Source: JAVWHP01 sp036639955 (lineage in GTDB: Bacteria > Bacillota_I > Bacilli_A > Erysipelotrichales > Erysipelotrichaceae). Taken from it: a DNA stretch of 56,338 nucleotides. The translations under genes and the position numbers were made by a program. The notes under the pieces are model-generated. The model saw nothing but the letters and a program-made list of their open reading frames with translations. It was not told where the DNA came from and made no database searches. Below are positions 23,981 to 32,297 of this stretch, piece after piece. Numbering within the stretch: position 1 is the stretch's first letter; each line of letters begins with the position of its first letter. The stretch covers positions 1 through 56,338 of the forward strand of contig JAVWHP010000010.1 in assembly GCA_036639955.1 (NCBI GenBank). The letters run 5' to 3'.

Positions 23981-25237
23981 ATGAAAATATTTATGGCTTT
24001 TTTTGAGGATCGTCGTTCGCAGTTATTTTCTTGTTTGCGATGGCTTGTATTTTCTTGTTTGGTTGGTTTAATTGTTGGTCATGTGGGTGTTGTTTTTCAT
24101 TTAGTTATAGAATTTGTTACTAGCATTAGATTTGATCATCCAGGTATAATTTATTTGTTACCACTAAGTGGTATTTTAATTGTTTTTGCTTATCATCGTT
24201 GTGGTCATTATAATCCTCGTGGTACTGATTTAGTTATTTCTTCGATTAGAAGTGATGAGCGTATTCCTTTGCGTATGGCTCCTTTAATTTTCTTTTCTAC
24301 TATTATTACGCATTTATTTGGTGGTTCTGCTGGTCGTGAGGGAGCGGCTTTACAAATAGGTGCTAGTATTTCTAGCTATCTTGGTAAGCTTCTTAGATTA
24401 GATGAAAAGGATAAAAAGATTATTACTATGTGTGGTATGAGTGCTTGTTTTGCTGCTTTATTTGGTACTCCTATAACGTCTGCTATATTTGCAATGGAGG
24501 TTGTTAGTGTTGGCATTATGCACTATGCTGCTATTGTTCCTTGTATCTTTGCTGCTTTCATTGGTTCTAGTGTTGCTTTATATTATAATATATTGCCTTA
24601 TCATTTCTTGATTGATATTATACCTACCATATCTTTTTCCCTTATAATTAAAGTTCTAATTATAGCTATAATTTGTGCTTTTGTAAGTATTCTTTTTTGT
24701 TTAATGCTTCATAAAGCTTCGGAAATATTTAGTAGAAACTTTCCAGATGCTTATTTAAGAATCATTGTTGGTGGTGTTCTGATTATTACTTTATCTGTTC
24801 TTTTAAATACTTATGATTATACTGGAGCTGGTATGGATATTATTAAAGCCACTTTTGCTGGTAGTGTTATTCCTACCGCTTTCTTTTTTAAGATGCTTTA
24901 TACTTCTATCACATTAGGTAGTGGTTTTAAGGGTGGTGAAATTATTCCTGTTATGTTTGTTGGTTCAACTTTAGGTGCTTTCTTAGCTTCTATTCTTGGT
25001 ATCCCTGTGGCTCTTGGTGCTGGTTTAGGTCTAGTAGCTTTATTCTGTGGTGTTACTAATTGTCCTTTAACTTCTATAATTATGAGTATTGAGTTATTTG
25101 GTTCTTCTGGTTTAGTCCTTTATGCTATTAGTGTTGCCGTTTCTTATATGCTTAGTGATTTCTATTCTTTATATAAAGATCAAAAGATTATGTATGATAA
25201 GGTTAAGCCTACATATATAGATCATAAAACTAAGTAG
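23981..25237 (+). CDS. ClC-family anion channel/antiporter, divergent selectivity motifs
   Basis: 418 residues with the multi-helix ClC fold. Start at 23981 is set by GGGAGTGATTAGG; an ATG 24 bp earlier has no ribosome binding site. The gating-glutamate motif reads GGSAGREGAALQIG and the later motif GSGFKGGEIIPVMFVG (normally GxFxPG). The first selectivity motif GSGIP is replaced by GTDLV, so the central serine is absent, which recalls fluoride-specific ClC-F proteins. No fluoride riboswitch is visible upstream. Role: anion exchange or efflux across the cytoplasmic membrane. Confidence 0.85.
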   Translation: MKIFMAFFEDRRSQLFSCLRWLVFSCLVGLIVGHVGVVFHLVIEFVTSIRFDHPGIIYLLPLSGILIVFAYHRCGHYNPRGTDLVISSIRSDERIPLRMAPLIFFSTIITHLFGGSAGREGAALQIGASISSYLGKLLRLDEKDKKIITMCGMSACFAALFGTPITSAIFAMEVVSVGIMHYAAIVPCIFAAFIGSSVALYYNILPYHFLIDIIPTISFSLIIKVLIIAIICAFVSILFCLMLHKASEIFSRNFPDAYLRIIVGGVLIITLSVLLNTYDYTGAGMDIIKATFAGSVIPTAFFFKMLYTSITLGSGFKGGEIIPVMFVGSTLGAFLASILGIPVALGAGLGLVALFCGVTNCPLTSIIMSIELFGSSGLVLYAISVAVSYMLSDFYSLYKDQKIMYDKVKPTYIDHKTK

Positions 25238-25275
25238 GTTAATATAATGTTAAGTTAATGCTATCTATATACAGT

Positions 25276-25310
25276 GAAAATAACCAAGTTATCTTGGTTA
25301 TTTTCTTTTT
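25276..25310 (+). terminator. Terminator of the ClC gene
   Basis: 13-bp perfect stem (25276-25288 with 25293-25305) around TTAT, then CTTTTT. Confidence 0.9.
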
Positions 25311-25447
25311 ATATATTCCTTATTTAGGATTTATGATTATTGGTATTTCATAGCCTGGGTAATAATTTTATATTTTTATATATTATTACTATTTAAATGT
25401 ATACGTAGTTCAGTATCACAAGCTATGGTGATAATAAAATTAAAAGC

Positions 25448-26086
25448 TTAATCTTCTATAATTTTTAATAATTCTTTAAGATCCTTTAGAATATAGGAAG
25501 CTCCTATTGGATTACTAATATTAATTGGTCCCCATTCTACATAAGCTACATCCATATTAATAGCTTTACAAGCTTCTATATCAGTTGTAGTATCTCCAAC
25601 ATAAAGTACTTCATTAGATTCAAGTTTTAACAACTTTAATGCTAATAGTAATGGTTCTGGTTCTGGTTTATGCTTAGTAGTATGTTCTTTTAATACTTTA
25701 ATTTTAAAGAAAGGATCTAAATTAGTATCAGCAATATCTATAGAATATTGTTTAATATATTTACTACTAACTATCCCTTGAATAATATTTAATTTATCTA
25801 ATGCTGAAATGGTTTCATATACATTAGGAAACATAGTAGCTTTTAAATTAGATAATTGGATATCATTAACCCATTCATCATATACTTCATCTATTGGATA
25901 TAAACCTAGTTTTTTTATAATTTGGTGTCCATTCATTGAAGTATATGTTACTAAATCTTTATAATCATGAAGAACATTAGTATGTCTTAATATAAGTTGT
26001 TGTAAAGGTAATATATTCATATCTGTTGTATTAAGTAATGTACCATCTAAATCATATAATATAGCTTTATATTTCATAGTATTCAC
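25448..26086 (-). CDS. HAD-superfamily phosphatase (phosphoglycolate phosphatase-like)
   Basis: 212 residues. HAD motif I YDLDGTLLNT (residues 11-20), motif II IVSSKY, lysine of motif III in TTKHKPEP and motif IV YVGDTTTDIEACKA. The helical cap between motifs I and II fits the Gph/PGMB subgroup. Substrate unknown. Ribosome binding site GAGGTG. Stands alone between ClC and a flavin reductase. Confidence 0.87.
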   Translation of the reverse strand: MNTMKYKAILYDLDGTLLNTTDMNILPLQQLILRHTNVLHDYKDLVTYTSMNGHQIIKKLGLYPIDEVYDEWVNDIQLSNLKATMFPNVYETISALDKLNIIQGIVSSKYIKQYSIDIADTNLDPFFKIKVLKEHTTKHKPEPEPLLLALKLLKLESNEVLYVGDTTTDIEACKAINMDVAYVEWGPINISNPIGASYILKDLKELLKIIED

Positions 26087-26154
26087 CTCATTTATAGTTT
26101 ATATATTTATAATGTTATAGTCAATCTAATTATTAATCTAATACATGTATAATA

Positions 26155-26218
26155 TGATATAATACTTTCGTACAGTCATTAATTATAAAGATTAAACATA
26201 CTGTAATAATATGAAAGT
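26155..26218 (+). promoter_or_regulatory. Extended -10 promoter and leader hairpin of the flavin reductase gene
   Basis: TGATATAAT (26155-26163) is an extended -10. Arms TACAGT (26171-26176) / ACTGTA (26200-26205) and ACTTTC (26164-26169) / GAAAGT (26213-26218) nest, and the last arm overlaps the ribosome binding site GAAAGTGAGG, so pairing could mask it. Confidence 0.5.
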
Positions 26219-26229
26219 GAGGACTAAAT

Positions 26230-26697
26230 ATGAATCCGTTTGAAATGATAGGTAAACAATGGATGTTAGTAACAGCTAAAAAAGATGATAAAGTTAATAC
26301 TATGACTGCTTCTTGGGGTGGTTTAGGAGTAATGTGGGGTAAAGAAGTTGCCTTTGTAGTTATAAGACCTCAAAGATATACTAAAGAGTTTATAGATGCT
26401 TCTAATGAGTTATCTTTAAGTTTTTATAAAGAAGAATATCGTAAAACTTTATCATATTTTGGTAGTGTTTCTGGTAAAGATGAAGATAAAATTAATAAGA
26501 TGGGATTCCATACATTATATAAAGATGGAATACCATATTTTGAAGAAGCTGAAACAATATTATTTGGTAAAGTACTTTATAAACAACCTATGGATGCTAA
26601 ATTTTTAATAGAACAAGATATAGATAGTAAATGGTATAGTAATCATGATTATCATGAATTATATATAGTAGAGATTACAAATACTATAAAAAGATAA
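26230..26697 (+). CDS. Flavin reductase-like domain protein
   Basis: 155 residues of the FMN-binding split-barrel flavin reductase family. Typical features: VTAKKDDKVNTMTASWGGLG near the N-terminus, FVVIRPQRYT and ELSLSFYKEEYRKTL. Probably binds FMN and either reduces flavins for partner enzymes or acts in redox stress. Monocistronic with promoter, leader hairpin and its own terminator, so it is separately regulated. Ribosome binding site GTGAGG. Confidence 0.85.
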   Translation: MNPFEMIGKQWMLVTAKKDDKVNTMTASWGGLGVMWGKEVAFVVIRPQRYTKEFIDASNELSLSFYKEEYRKTLSYFGSVSGKDEDKINKMGFHTLYKDGIPYFEEAETILFGKVLYKQPMDAKFLIEQDIDSKWYSNHDYHELYIVEITNTIKR

Positions 26698-26718
26698 CTT
26701 TAATGAGTTATCTTTTTA
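26688..26718 (+). terminator. Terminator of the flavin reductase gene
   Basis: AAAAAGATAACT (26688-26699) with AGTTATCTTTTT (26706-26717). Confidence 0.9.
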
Positions 26719-26831
26719 TTATTTAAGTTGTAATAATTATTATGATAGCGGTTATAATAATTATGGAAGAAGTTACATTATGAAAACAGTTGAAAAACTT
26801 TGTAAATATGTAAAAATAGTTTACATTAGAG

Positions 26832-26861
26832 TTGAAAAGTCATTGTTTCTTATGGTATAAT
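26832..26861 (+). promoter_or_regulatory. Promoter of gdhA
   Basis: TTGAAA (26832-26837) and extended -10 TGGTATAAT (TATAAT 26856-26861), 18-bp spacer; about 60-nt leader with a small hairpin TCTAGT-ATGA-ACTAGA just before the ribosome binding site. Confidence 0.75.
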
Positions 26862-26930
26862 TTCTTCAGTTTACAAGACATAATCTCTGTAAATGAATTC
26901 TAGTATGAACTAGATCAGGAGGAATAGAGA

Positions 26931-28271
26931 ATGAACTACGTAGATACTGTTATCGAAAATGTTATTGCTAAAAATCCGGGTGAAACTGAATTTCACCAGA
27001 CTATCACAGAAGTACTTCACACATTAGAACCAGTTATTGCTGCTAACCCTGCTTATGAAAAAGCTGGATTATTAGAAAGATTAACTGAACCAGAAAGACA
27101 AATTATGTTCCGCGTTGCTTGGACTGATGATCAAGGTAAAGTTCAAACTAACCGTGGTTACAGAGTTCAATTCAATAGTGCAATTGGACCTTATAAAGGT
27201 GGTTTAAGATTCCATCCTTCAGTAAACTTAAGTATTGTTAAATTCTTAGGTTTTGAACAAATCTTTAAAAACTCACTTACTGGATTACCTATTGGTGGTG
27301 GTAAGGGAGGTTCTGATTTTGATCCTAGAGGAAAATCAGATGCTGAAGTTATGCGTTTCTGTCAAGCCTTCATGAGCGAGTTATGTCGTCATATTGGGCC
27401 TAGCATTGATGTACCTGCTGGTGACATTGGTGTTGGTGGTAGAGAAATTGGTTACTTATTTGGTCAATATAAAAGAATTAAAGGAACTTTTGAAAATGGA
27501 GTTCTTACTGGAAAAGGTTTATCTTATGGTGGAAGTTTAGTACGTCCTGAAGCTACTGGTTTTGGTGCTACTTACTTTGCTCAAGAAGTGTTAGGTCACT
27601 TTAATGAAACTGTTGCTGGTAAAACATTTGCTTTATCAGGATTCGGTAACGTTTCTTGGGGAGCTGTTACTAAGATTACTCAACTAGGTGGTAAAGTTGT
27701 TACTATTTCTGGACCTGATGGTTATATCTATGATGAAAATGGAATCTCTGGTGATAAGATTGATTATATGCTTGAGATGAGATCTTCTGGTAGAGATAAG
27801 GTTCAAGATTATGCTGATAAATATAATGTTCCTTTCTATGCTAAAGAAAAACCTTGGAATGTTAAAGTAGATGTTTGTATGCCTTGTGCTACTCAAAACG
27901 AAATTGGTGCTGTTGAAGCTAAACAAATTATCGACAACGGTGTTAAATATCTAATTGAGGTAGCTAATATGCCTAGTACTAATGAAGCTATGGATATGTT
28001 CCTTGCTAGTAGTGTAGTATTTGCTCCTAGTAAAGCTGTTAATGCTGGTGGTGTAGCTTGTTCTGCTTTAGAAATGTCTCAAAACGCTATGCGTTATTCT
28101 TGGGATGCTGAAGAAGTAGATGCTAAACTTAAAGGTATCATGGTTAATATCCATGCTGCTGCTGCTGAAGCTGCTGAAAAATATGGATTTGGTTATAACT
28201 TAGCAGCAGGTGCTAATATAGCTGGTTTCCTTAAAGTTGCAGATGCAATGCTTGCTCAAGGTATCATGTAG
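26931..28271 (+). CDS. gdhA: Glutamate dehydrogenase
   Basis: 446 residues, the usual length of the hexameric bacterial enzyme that interconverts 2-oxoglutarate plus ammonia and glutamate. Visible: PYKGGLRFHPSVN, substrate lysine in PIGGGKGGSDFDPRG, VPAGDIGVGGREIG and the coenzyme-binding ALSGFGNVSWG. The length and PIGGGKGG sequence fit the GdhA (often NADP) group, but the cofactor is not certain. Strong ribosome binding site CAGGAGGAA. Functionally linked to the citrate synthase-isocitrate dehydrogenase-aconitase genes at 50.8-55.3 kb, which supply its 2-oxoglutarate. Confidence 0.95.
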   Translation: MNYVDTVIENVIAKNPGETEFHQTITEVLHTLEPVIAANPAYEKAGLLERLTEPERQIMFRVAWTDDQGKVQTNRGYRVQFNSAIGPYKGGLRFHPSVNLSIVKFLGFEQIFKNSLTGLPIGGGKGGSDFDPRGKSDAEVMRFCQAFMSELCRHIGPSIDVPAGDIGVGGREIGYLFGQYKRIKGTFENGVLTGKGLSYGGSLVRPEATGFGATYFAQEVLGHFNETVAGKTFALSGFGNVSWGAVTKITQLGGKVVTISGPDGYIYDENGISGDKIDYMLEMRSSGRDKVQDYADKYNVPFYAKEKPWNVKVDVCMPCATQNEIGAVEAKQIIDNGVKYLIEVANMPSTNEAMDMFLASSVVFAPSKAVNAGGVACSALEMSQNAMRYSWDAEEVDAKLKGIMVNIHAAAAEAAEKYGFGYNLAAGANIAGFLKVADAMLAQGIM

Positions 28272-28302
28272 AGAGACGCATTAATCGAATAAAAAATATA
28301 AT

Positions 28303-28331
28303 AAAAAGCCCTTTATATAGGGCTTTTTTTT
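28303..28331 (+). terminator. Terminator of gdhA
   Basis: AAAAAGCCC (28303-28311) with GGGCTTTTT (28320-28328) and a T-run. Confidence 0.92.
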
Positions 28332-28387
28332 GTGTATATATGCTTAAAGCTAAACTAATATAAACTAACAATAAACTAACAATATAA

Positions 28388-29353
28388 TTACAATCTCATA
28401 TTAGTATAAAAAGTATTTACGTAGTTATGCTCATTAGCTAATTCTAATTTTTTCTTCATACCTTCATCATTAATACGATTTAAAAGAACCTTGTTACGCT
28501 CAATTAAACGTATAATAGTCTCTTGTGTTGGGATGCGATTACTCTTACTAGAATTATTAGATTTAGTAGTAAGAACAAGATTCCAAATATCATCACTATA
28601 CATGAAACTCCAAGGAATAACATGATCTACTGAAATCTCATCTTCAGCCAAAATTTGACCACTATAGAAATCTAAAGGTTTATTATCCTCAAATTCTGAT
28701 AAAAGAGCATTACGATACTTAGTAAGATTATTTCTTCTAAGCTTAGAATCCGATAAACCCTTAACCTTTGAAGCAATCTTAGGAGCAACATTAAACTGTT
28801 CTAATAGTTGAGCCCATTTAAAATTTAATAATGAAGATAAAACTACTGCATATTCCTTTAACTCAATAGCACTCTTAGTATCAATCTTAATAAACTTAGA
28901 CTTTAATTCATACTCATATATAGGTAAAGTTTGATCACCAACATTCTTAAAACGCCAAGCCACATCCTTAGTTAAAGTAGTACTAATACTATTTAATTTA
29001 GCATCATAATTAGCACGTTCCTTAATTAATTCTTCATATGCATAATCAAAATATACAGGAATATTAGAACCCTCATTCTCCTTATAATTCTCTATAAGTT
29101 GTTCACAAATATTAACTATCTTAGGCTTAACACTAGGGCCTTGTTTTAAATCAAAAAAGAAAATTTGATTCCAATAATACTTAAGCATCTTTTCAGCTAT
29201 ATTATTAAATTCTATAGTAATAATATCATTATCACTAGGTATAGTAACATTCATAATTATTTCTAAAATAGCACGACCCCAAGCTAACTTATAAGTATTA
29301 GTATTATTCATACCTTCTATAATATCTACCCACATTCTAATATAATTACTCAT
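28388..29353 (-). CDS. HNH endonuclease domain protein
   Basis: 321 residues. The C-terminal third holds an HNH nuclease: DEISVDHVIPWSF (residues about 226-238), then WNLVL and NNSSKSNRIP, the pattern of metal-dependent HNH enzymes such as the HNH_4/McrA group. The N-terminal 200 residues begin with NTYKLAWGRAILEII and lack a motif I can name; they may be a helical recognition domain. It overlaps the upstream MazG-like gene by 8 bp, so the two are translated together. Could be a restriction-type or abortive-infection nuclease; function is unproven. Confidence 0.8.
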   Translation of the reverse strand: MSNYIRMWVDIIEGMNNTNTYKLAWGRAILEIIMNVTIPSDNDIITIEFNNIAEKMLKYYWNQIFFFDLKQGPSVKPKIVNICEQLIENYKENEGSNIPVYFDYAYEELIKERANYDAKLNSISTTLTKDVAWRFKNVGDQTLPIYEYELKSKFIKIDTKSAIELKEYAVVLSSLLNFKWAQLLEQFNVAPKIASKVKGLSDSKLRRNNLTKYRNALLSEFEDNKPLDFYSGQILAEDEISVDHVIPWSFMYSDDIWNLVLTTKSNNSSKSNRIPTQETIIRLIERNKVLLNRINDEGMKKKLELANEHNYVNTFYTNMRL

Positions 29354-29681
29354 TATCAGTTACACTCTTAAGATATAATTTATCTTTAAATTTACCATTA
29401 CTAGAAGATTTCTTTAATCTAATAGATTCTAATTCTATAGGATCTATATTTTCTACACTTATAATAGTTTCTAATAATTCTATAATATCACTTAATTCAT
29501 TCTTTATATCTTTATCAGTTTTAGCTTCATATAACTCTTTAGCTTCTTCTATAACTTTAAGTTTTAAAGCTTCTTTATAATCTATATTATTTAGAATTAT
29601 ATAATCTGCTTGTTTATTATCTTCTTTTATAATATTTATAATATTATCTCTTACTAGTTTGTTATATATTATTTTAGTCAT
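29346..29681 (-). CDS. MazG-superfamily nucleotide pyrophosphohydrolase-like protein
   Basis: 111 residues. It opens with IIYNKLVRDNIINIIKE, the YNKLVRDxI signature of small MazG-like (phosphoribosyl-ATP pyrophosphatase-like) proteins, and has the metal-binding helices EEAKELYEA and NELSDIIELLETI (ExxE...ExxD type). These hydrolyse non-canonical or signalling NTPs to monophosphates. Its last codons overlap the HNH nuclease start (ATGAGTAA), suggesting the two proteins act together. Ribosome binding site GAGGTG. Confidence 0.82.
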   Translation of the reverse strand: MTKIIYNKLVRDNIINIIKEDNKQADYIILNNIDYKEALKLKVIEEAKELYEAKTDKDIKNELSDIIELLETIISVENIDPIELESIRLKKSSSNGKFKDKLYLKSVTDNE

Positions 29682-29741
29682 ATTTACACCTCTTAATAAT
29701 TATATACTATTATCCAGTATTATTAAACTATAAATATAAAT

Positions 29742-29778
29742 ATCCCAAGTATCTACCTTCCTTATAGATACTTGGGAT
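29742..29778. terminator. 14-bp hairpin downstream of katA
   Basis: Perfect stem 29742-29755 / 29765-29778, core CCCAAGTATCT, 9-nt loop. Its stem core and loop length recur in the hairpin at 31408-31444 on the other side of katA. Likely the katA terminator. Confidence 0.75.
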
Positions 29779-29790
29779 TATATTTAAATA

Positions 29791-31302
29791 TTATTTATTA
29801 CTTTTAGTTGTTGCTATATTAAGTTCATCATTGGTTAGTTTTGCGTATTCTATTACTTGGTTGATGTCTAGGTTCATAGCTTTAGTTATTCTTATTCCAT
29901 AGTCTTTGTCTGAAATATAACAGTGGGTTGCGTGACGATATCTTACGTTATCGCTTACGCCTAATATGTTACGTGCAGTATTTTCGATTAATGCTGTTTT
30001 GGCTTGTTCATCCATTAGTCGGTATAGATTACCTCCGGCTAAAAAGTTATCATCGCTTGGGTCTCCTGCTGGGTCATATGAGTACATAGCACCGCTTAGA
30101 TCTAATGGTGGTTCCATAACATCAGGTTGAGAACTCCAATCGCCAACACTATTAGGTGAATAAGCAGGTGCTCCTCCATAGTTACCATCAGTACGCATAA
30201 AGCCATCACGATGGTAATCATGAACTTCACAACGAGCACGATTAACTGGTATCTGGTTATAGTTTACTCCTAAACGATAACGTTGAGCATCTCCATACAC
30301 AAACAAACGTCCTTGTAGAAACTTATCAGGAGAGAAACCAATACCTGGGACAACATGTGCGGGAGTAAAAGCTGATTGTTCAACTTCAGCAAAGTAATTT
30401 TCTACATTACGATTTAATTCAAGTACACCTACTTCATGAAGAGGAAACTCTGAATGTTTCCAAATCTTAGTAATATCAAATGGGTTCTCATAATGTTTAA
30501 GTGCTTGTTGTTCACTCATTATTTGAACATACATTGTCCATCTTGGAAAGTTCTTCGCTTCTATAGCCATATAAAGATCACGACCGTGAGATTCTCGATC
30601 ATTAGCAATTAGTTTAGCCGCTTCTTCATCAGTTAAATTTTTAATCCCCTGTTGGGTTTTAAGATGAAACTTACACCAAACACGCTCATTATTAGCATTA
30701 TAGAAACTATAAGTATGTTCTCCAAACACATGCATATTTCTAAATGATGCTGGTATTCCACGATCTGACATAACAATTGTAGTTTGGTGAAATGTTTCAG
30801 GTAATAAAGTCCAGAAATCCCAATTATTTTGAGCGCTGCGCATACCAGTTCTAGGATCACGTTTAACTGCTCGATTTAAATCTGGAAAATTATGTACATC
30901 TCTTATGAAGAAGGTTGGAGTATTATTACCTACTAAATCCCAGTTACCTTCTTCAGTATAAAATTTACAAGCAAAACCTCTTATATCTCTTTCAGCATCA
31001 GCCGCTCCTCTTTCACCAGCTACTGTAGAGAATCTTACAAAAGTTTCTGTAACACTGCCTTTTTGTAAAACTTTAGCTTTAGTCCACTTACTAATATCAT
31101 GAGTACAGGTGAATGTACCATAAGCTCCCCAACCTTTAGCATGCATCCTTCTTTCTGGAATTACTTCTCGATCAAAATGTGCTAGCTTTTCTAATAGCCA
31201 TACATCTTGTAACATCACTGGCCCACGTTCTCCAGCAGTTATAGAATGTTCATTCTCAGCTATTGGAGCTCCAACTTCATTAGTTAACTTTTTATTATTC
31301 AT
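29791..31302 (-). CDS. katA: Monofunctional haem catalase (clade 3 size)
   Basis: 503 residues, a small-subunit catalase decomposing hydrogen peroxide. Catalytic histidine region RRMHAKGWGAYGTF, distal motif RFSTVAGERGAADAERD, and the haem-ligand tyrosine in RLFVYGDAQRYRLG. Full length, no signal peptide, so cytoplasmic. Ribosome binding site AAGGAG, with a 15-bp dyad just upstream. Presence of a catalase suggests exposure to oxygen or inflamed host tissue. It is flanked by two near-identical hairpins, hinting at a cassette. Confidence 0.96.
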   Translation of the reverse strand: MNNKKLTNEVGAPIAENEHSITAGERGPVMLQDVWLLEKLAHFDREVIPERRMHAKGWGAYGTFTCTHDISKWTKAKVLQKGSVTETFVRFSTVAGERGAADAERDIRGFACKFYTEEGNWDLVGNNTPTFFIRDVHNFPDLNRAVKRDPRTGMRSAQNNWDFWTLLPETFHQTTIVMSDRGIPASFRNMHVFGEHTYSFYNANNERVWCKFHLKTQQGIKNLTDEEAAKLIANDRESHGRDLYMAIEAKNFPRWTMYVQIMSEQQALKHYENPFDITKIWKHSEFPLHEVGVLELNRNVENYFAEVEQSAFTPAHVVPGIGFSPDKFLQGRLFVYGDAQRYRLGVNYNQIPVNRARCEVHDYHRDGFMRTDGNYGGAPAYSPNSVGDWSSQPDVMEPPLDLSGAMYSYDPAGDPSDDNFLAGGNLYRLMDEQAKTALIENTARNILGVSDNVRYRHATHCYISDKDYGIRITKAMNLDINQVIEYAKLTNDELNIATTKSNK

Positions 31303-31319
31303 ATATTATTGTTCTCCTT

Positions 31320-31334
31320 AAGTACTTAGTACTT
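31320..31334. promoter_or_regulatory. 7-1-7 dyad in the katA leader
   Basis: AAGTACT-T-AGTACTT, perfect, immediately upstream of the katA ribosome binding site. Geometry is like Fur/PerR-family boxes but the sequence is not the known PerR box. Confidence 0.5.
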
Positions 31335-31407
31335 ATAAGTATATTTAAACACTATTCTTTTATAATAGCAACACTTAATGTAAGCGATTACTTAACGATA
31401 TATATAA

Positions 31408-31444
31408 GACCCAAGTATCTCCTACCCTTAGAGATACTTGGGTC
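31408..31444. terminator. 14-bp hairpin downstream of the DUF1232 gene
   Basis: Perfect stem 31408-31421 / 31431-31444 with core CCCAAGTATCT and 9-nt loop, paralogous to the hairpin at 29742. It lies 38 bp after the DUF1232 stop codon. Confidence 0.7.
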
Positions 31445-31481
31445 ACCATTCTAATAAATTATATTTTAATACTACTTATAA

Positions 31482-31898
31482 TTAGATTATTTTAAGGATA
31501 TATTTAACTATTATTAATATTACAATAACATATATAATAACTATACCAATAGCATAATACCATTTCTTTTCTAATTTATTATTAATCATAGATTCATTAG
31601 TTTCTAATTCTTTTTTTGTTTGTTCTATTATATTATTTGGTATTAGTTTTATTGTTAATTTTATAAGTAATGGCAATAGTATTATATCATCTAGTAGTCC
31701 TAATATTGGTATAAAGTCTGGTATTAGGTCAATGGGTGAGCATGCATATCCTATAACTAAAAAAGCCATTGCTTTTGCAATGATTGGCGTTTGTTTATTT
31801 TTTAATGCTAATACTACTATTGGTAGTATTAGCATTATATCTTTAGCTGCTTTTTTATAATATTCTATAGCAGAAGTTAATTTATTAGACTTCTTCAT
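31482..31898 (-). CDS. DUF1232 (YkvA-type) membrane protein
   Basis: 138 residues. The DUF1232 signature is clear: LVIGYACSPIDLIPDFIPIL followed by GLLDDIILLPLLI (residues about 47-80). A C-terminal membrane helix ends the protein. Function unknown in the family. Codirectional with the SnoaL-like and EamA genes, separated by 9 bp from the former, so probably cotranscribed. Confidence 0.85.
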   Translation of the reverse strand: MKKSNKLTSAIEYYKKAAKDIMLILPIVVLALKNKQTPIIAKAMAFLVIGYACSPIDLIPDFIPILGLLDDIILLPLLIKLTIKLIPNNIIEQTKKELETNESMINNKLEKKWYYAIGIVIIYVIVILIIVKYILKII

Positions 31899-31907
31899 AG
31901 TTATATC

Positions 31908-32297
31908 CTAGTTTTTCTTATTAAAAATATTTCCATATGGATAAGTACGTTGGATAATAGATTTGTATTCTCTTAGTTCTACTATTTTACCATATTCAAA
32001 TAATGCCACTGTTGATCCATTAAAGCAGTCAATTTCATCTTCATATTTGTATTTGAATTTCCATTCTACACATATTTTTTTGTAACCTGATACTGCATTT
32101 GTAATATCCCATGAGATAACAATCCCATTTCTATTCCAATCATTTATCCAACGCTTTAGTTGATCTAATCCTTGATATTGTTTACCATTACATTCTGTGT
32201 ATACAATACTTTCATCAAATAAAGTTTCTAAATCACTAAAGTCTTGTTCTACCCACATTTTTAAATACTTGTTTAATACAATTTCATTCTTTACCAT
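31908..32297 (-). CDS. SnoaL/NTF2-like fold protein
   Basis: 129 residues. The cone-shaped NTF2 fold is suggested by YLKMWVEQDFSDLETLFDESIVYTECNGKQYQG split into LKMWVEQDFSDLETLF and the later GLDQLKRWINDW, then beta strands ending VALFEYGKIVELREYKS. Such proteins are small isomerase- or binding-type domains of varied function. Its start overlaps the end of the EamA transporter gene by 14 bp, so they are coupled. Ribosome binding site GGAGATTAG. Confidence 0.78.
   Translation of the reverse strand: MVKNEIVLNKYLKMWVEQDFSDLETLFDESIVYTECNGKQYQGLDQLKRWINDWNRNGIVISWDITNAVSGYKKICVEWKFKYKYEDEIDCFNGSTVALFEYGKIVELREYKSIIQRTYPYGNIFNKKN

Noticed and set aside
28388..29353. Cas9-like or CRISPR-associated nuclease because of the HNH motif
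   Set aside because: Only 321 residues, no RuvC or bridge-helix motifs, and no CRISPR repeats nearby.
31340..31380. PerR box in the katA promoter
   Set aside because: CTATTATAAAAGAATAG is only partly palindromic and does not fit the 7-1-7 TTATAAT-N-ATTATAA consensus.
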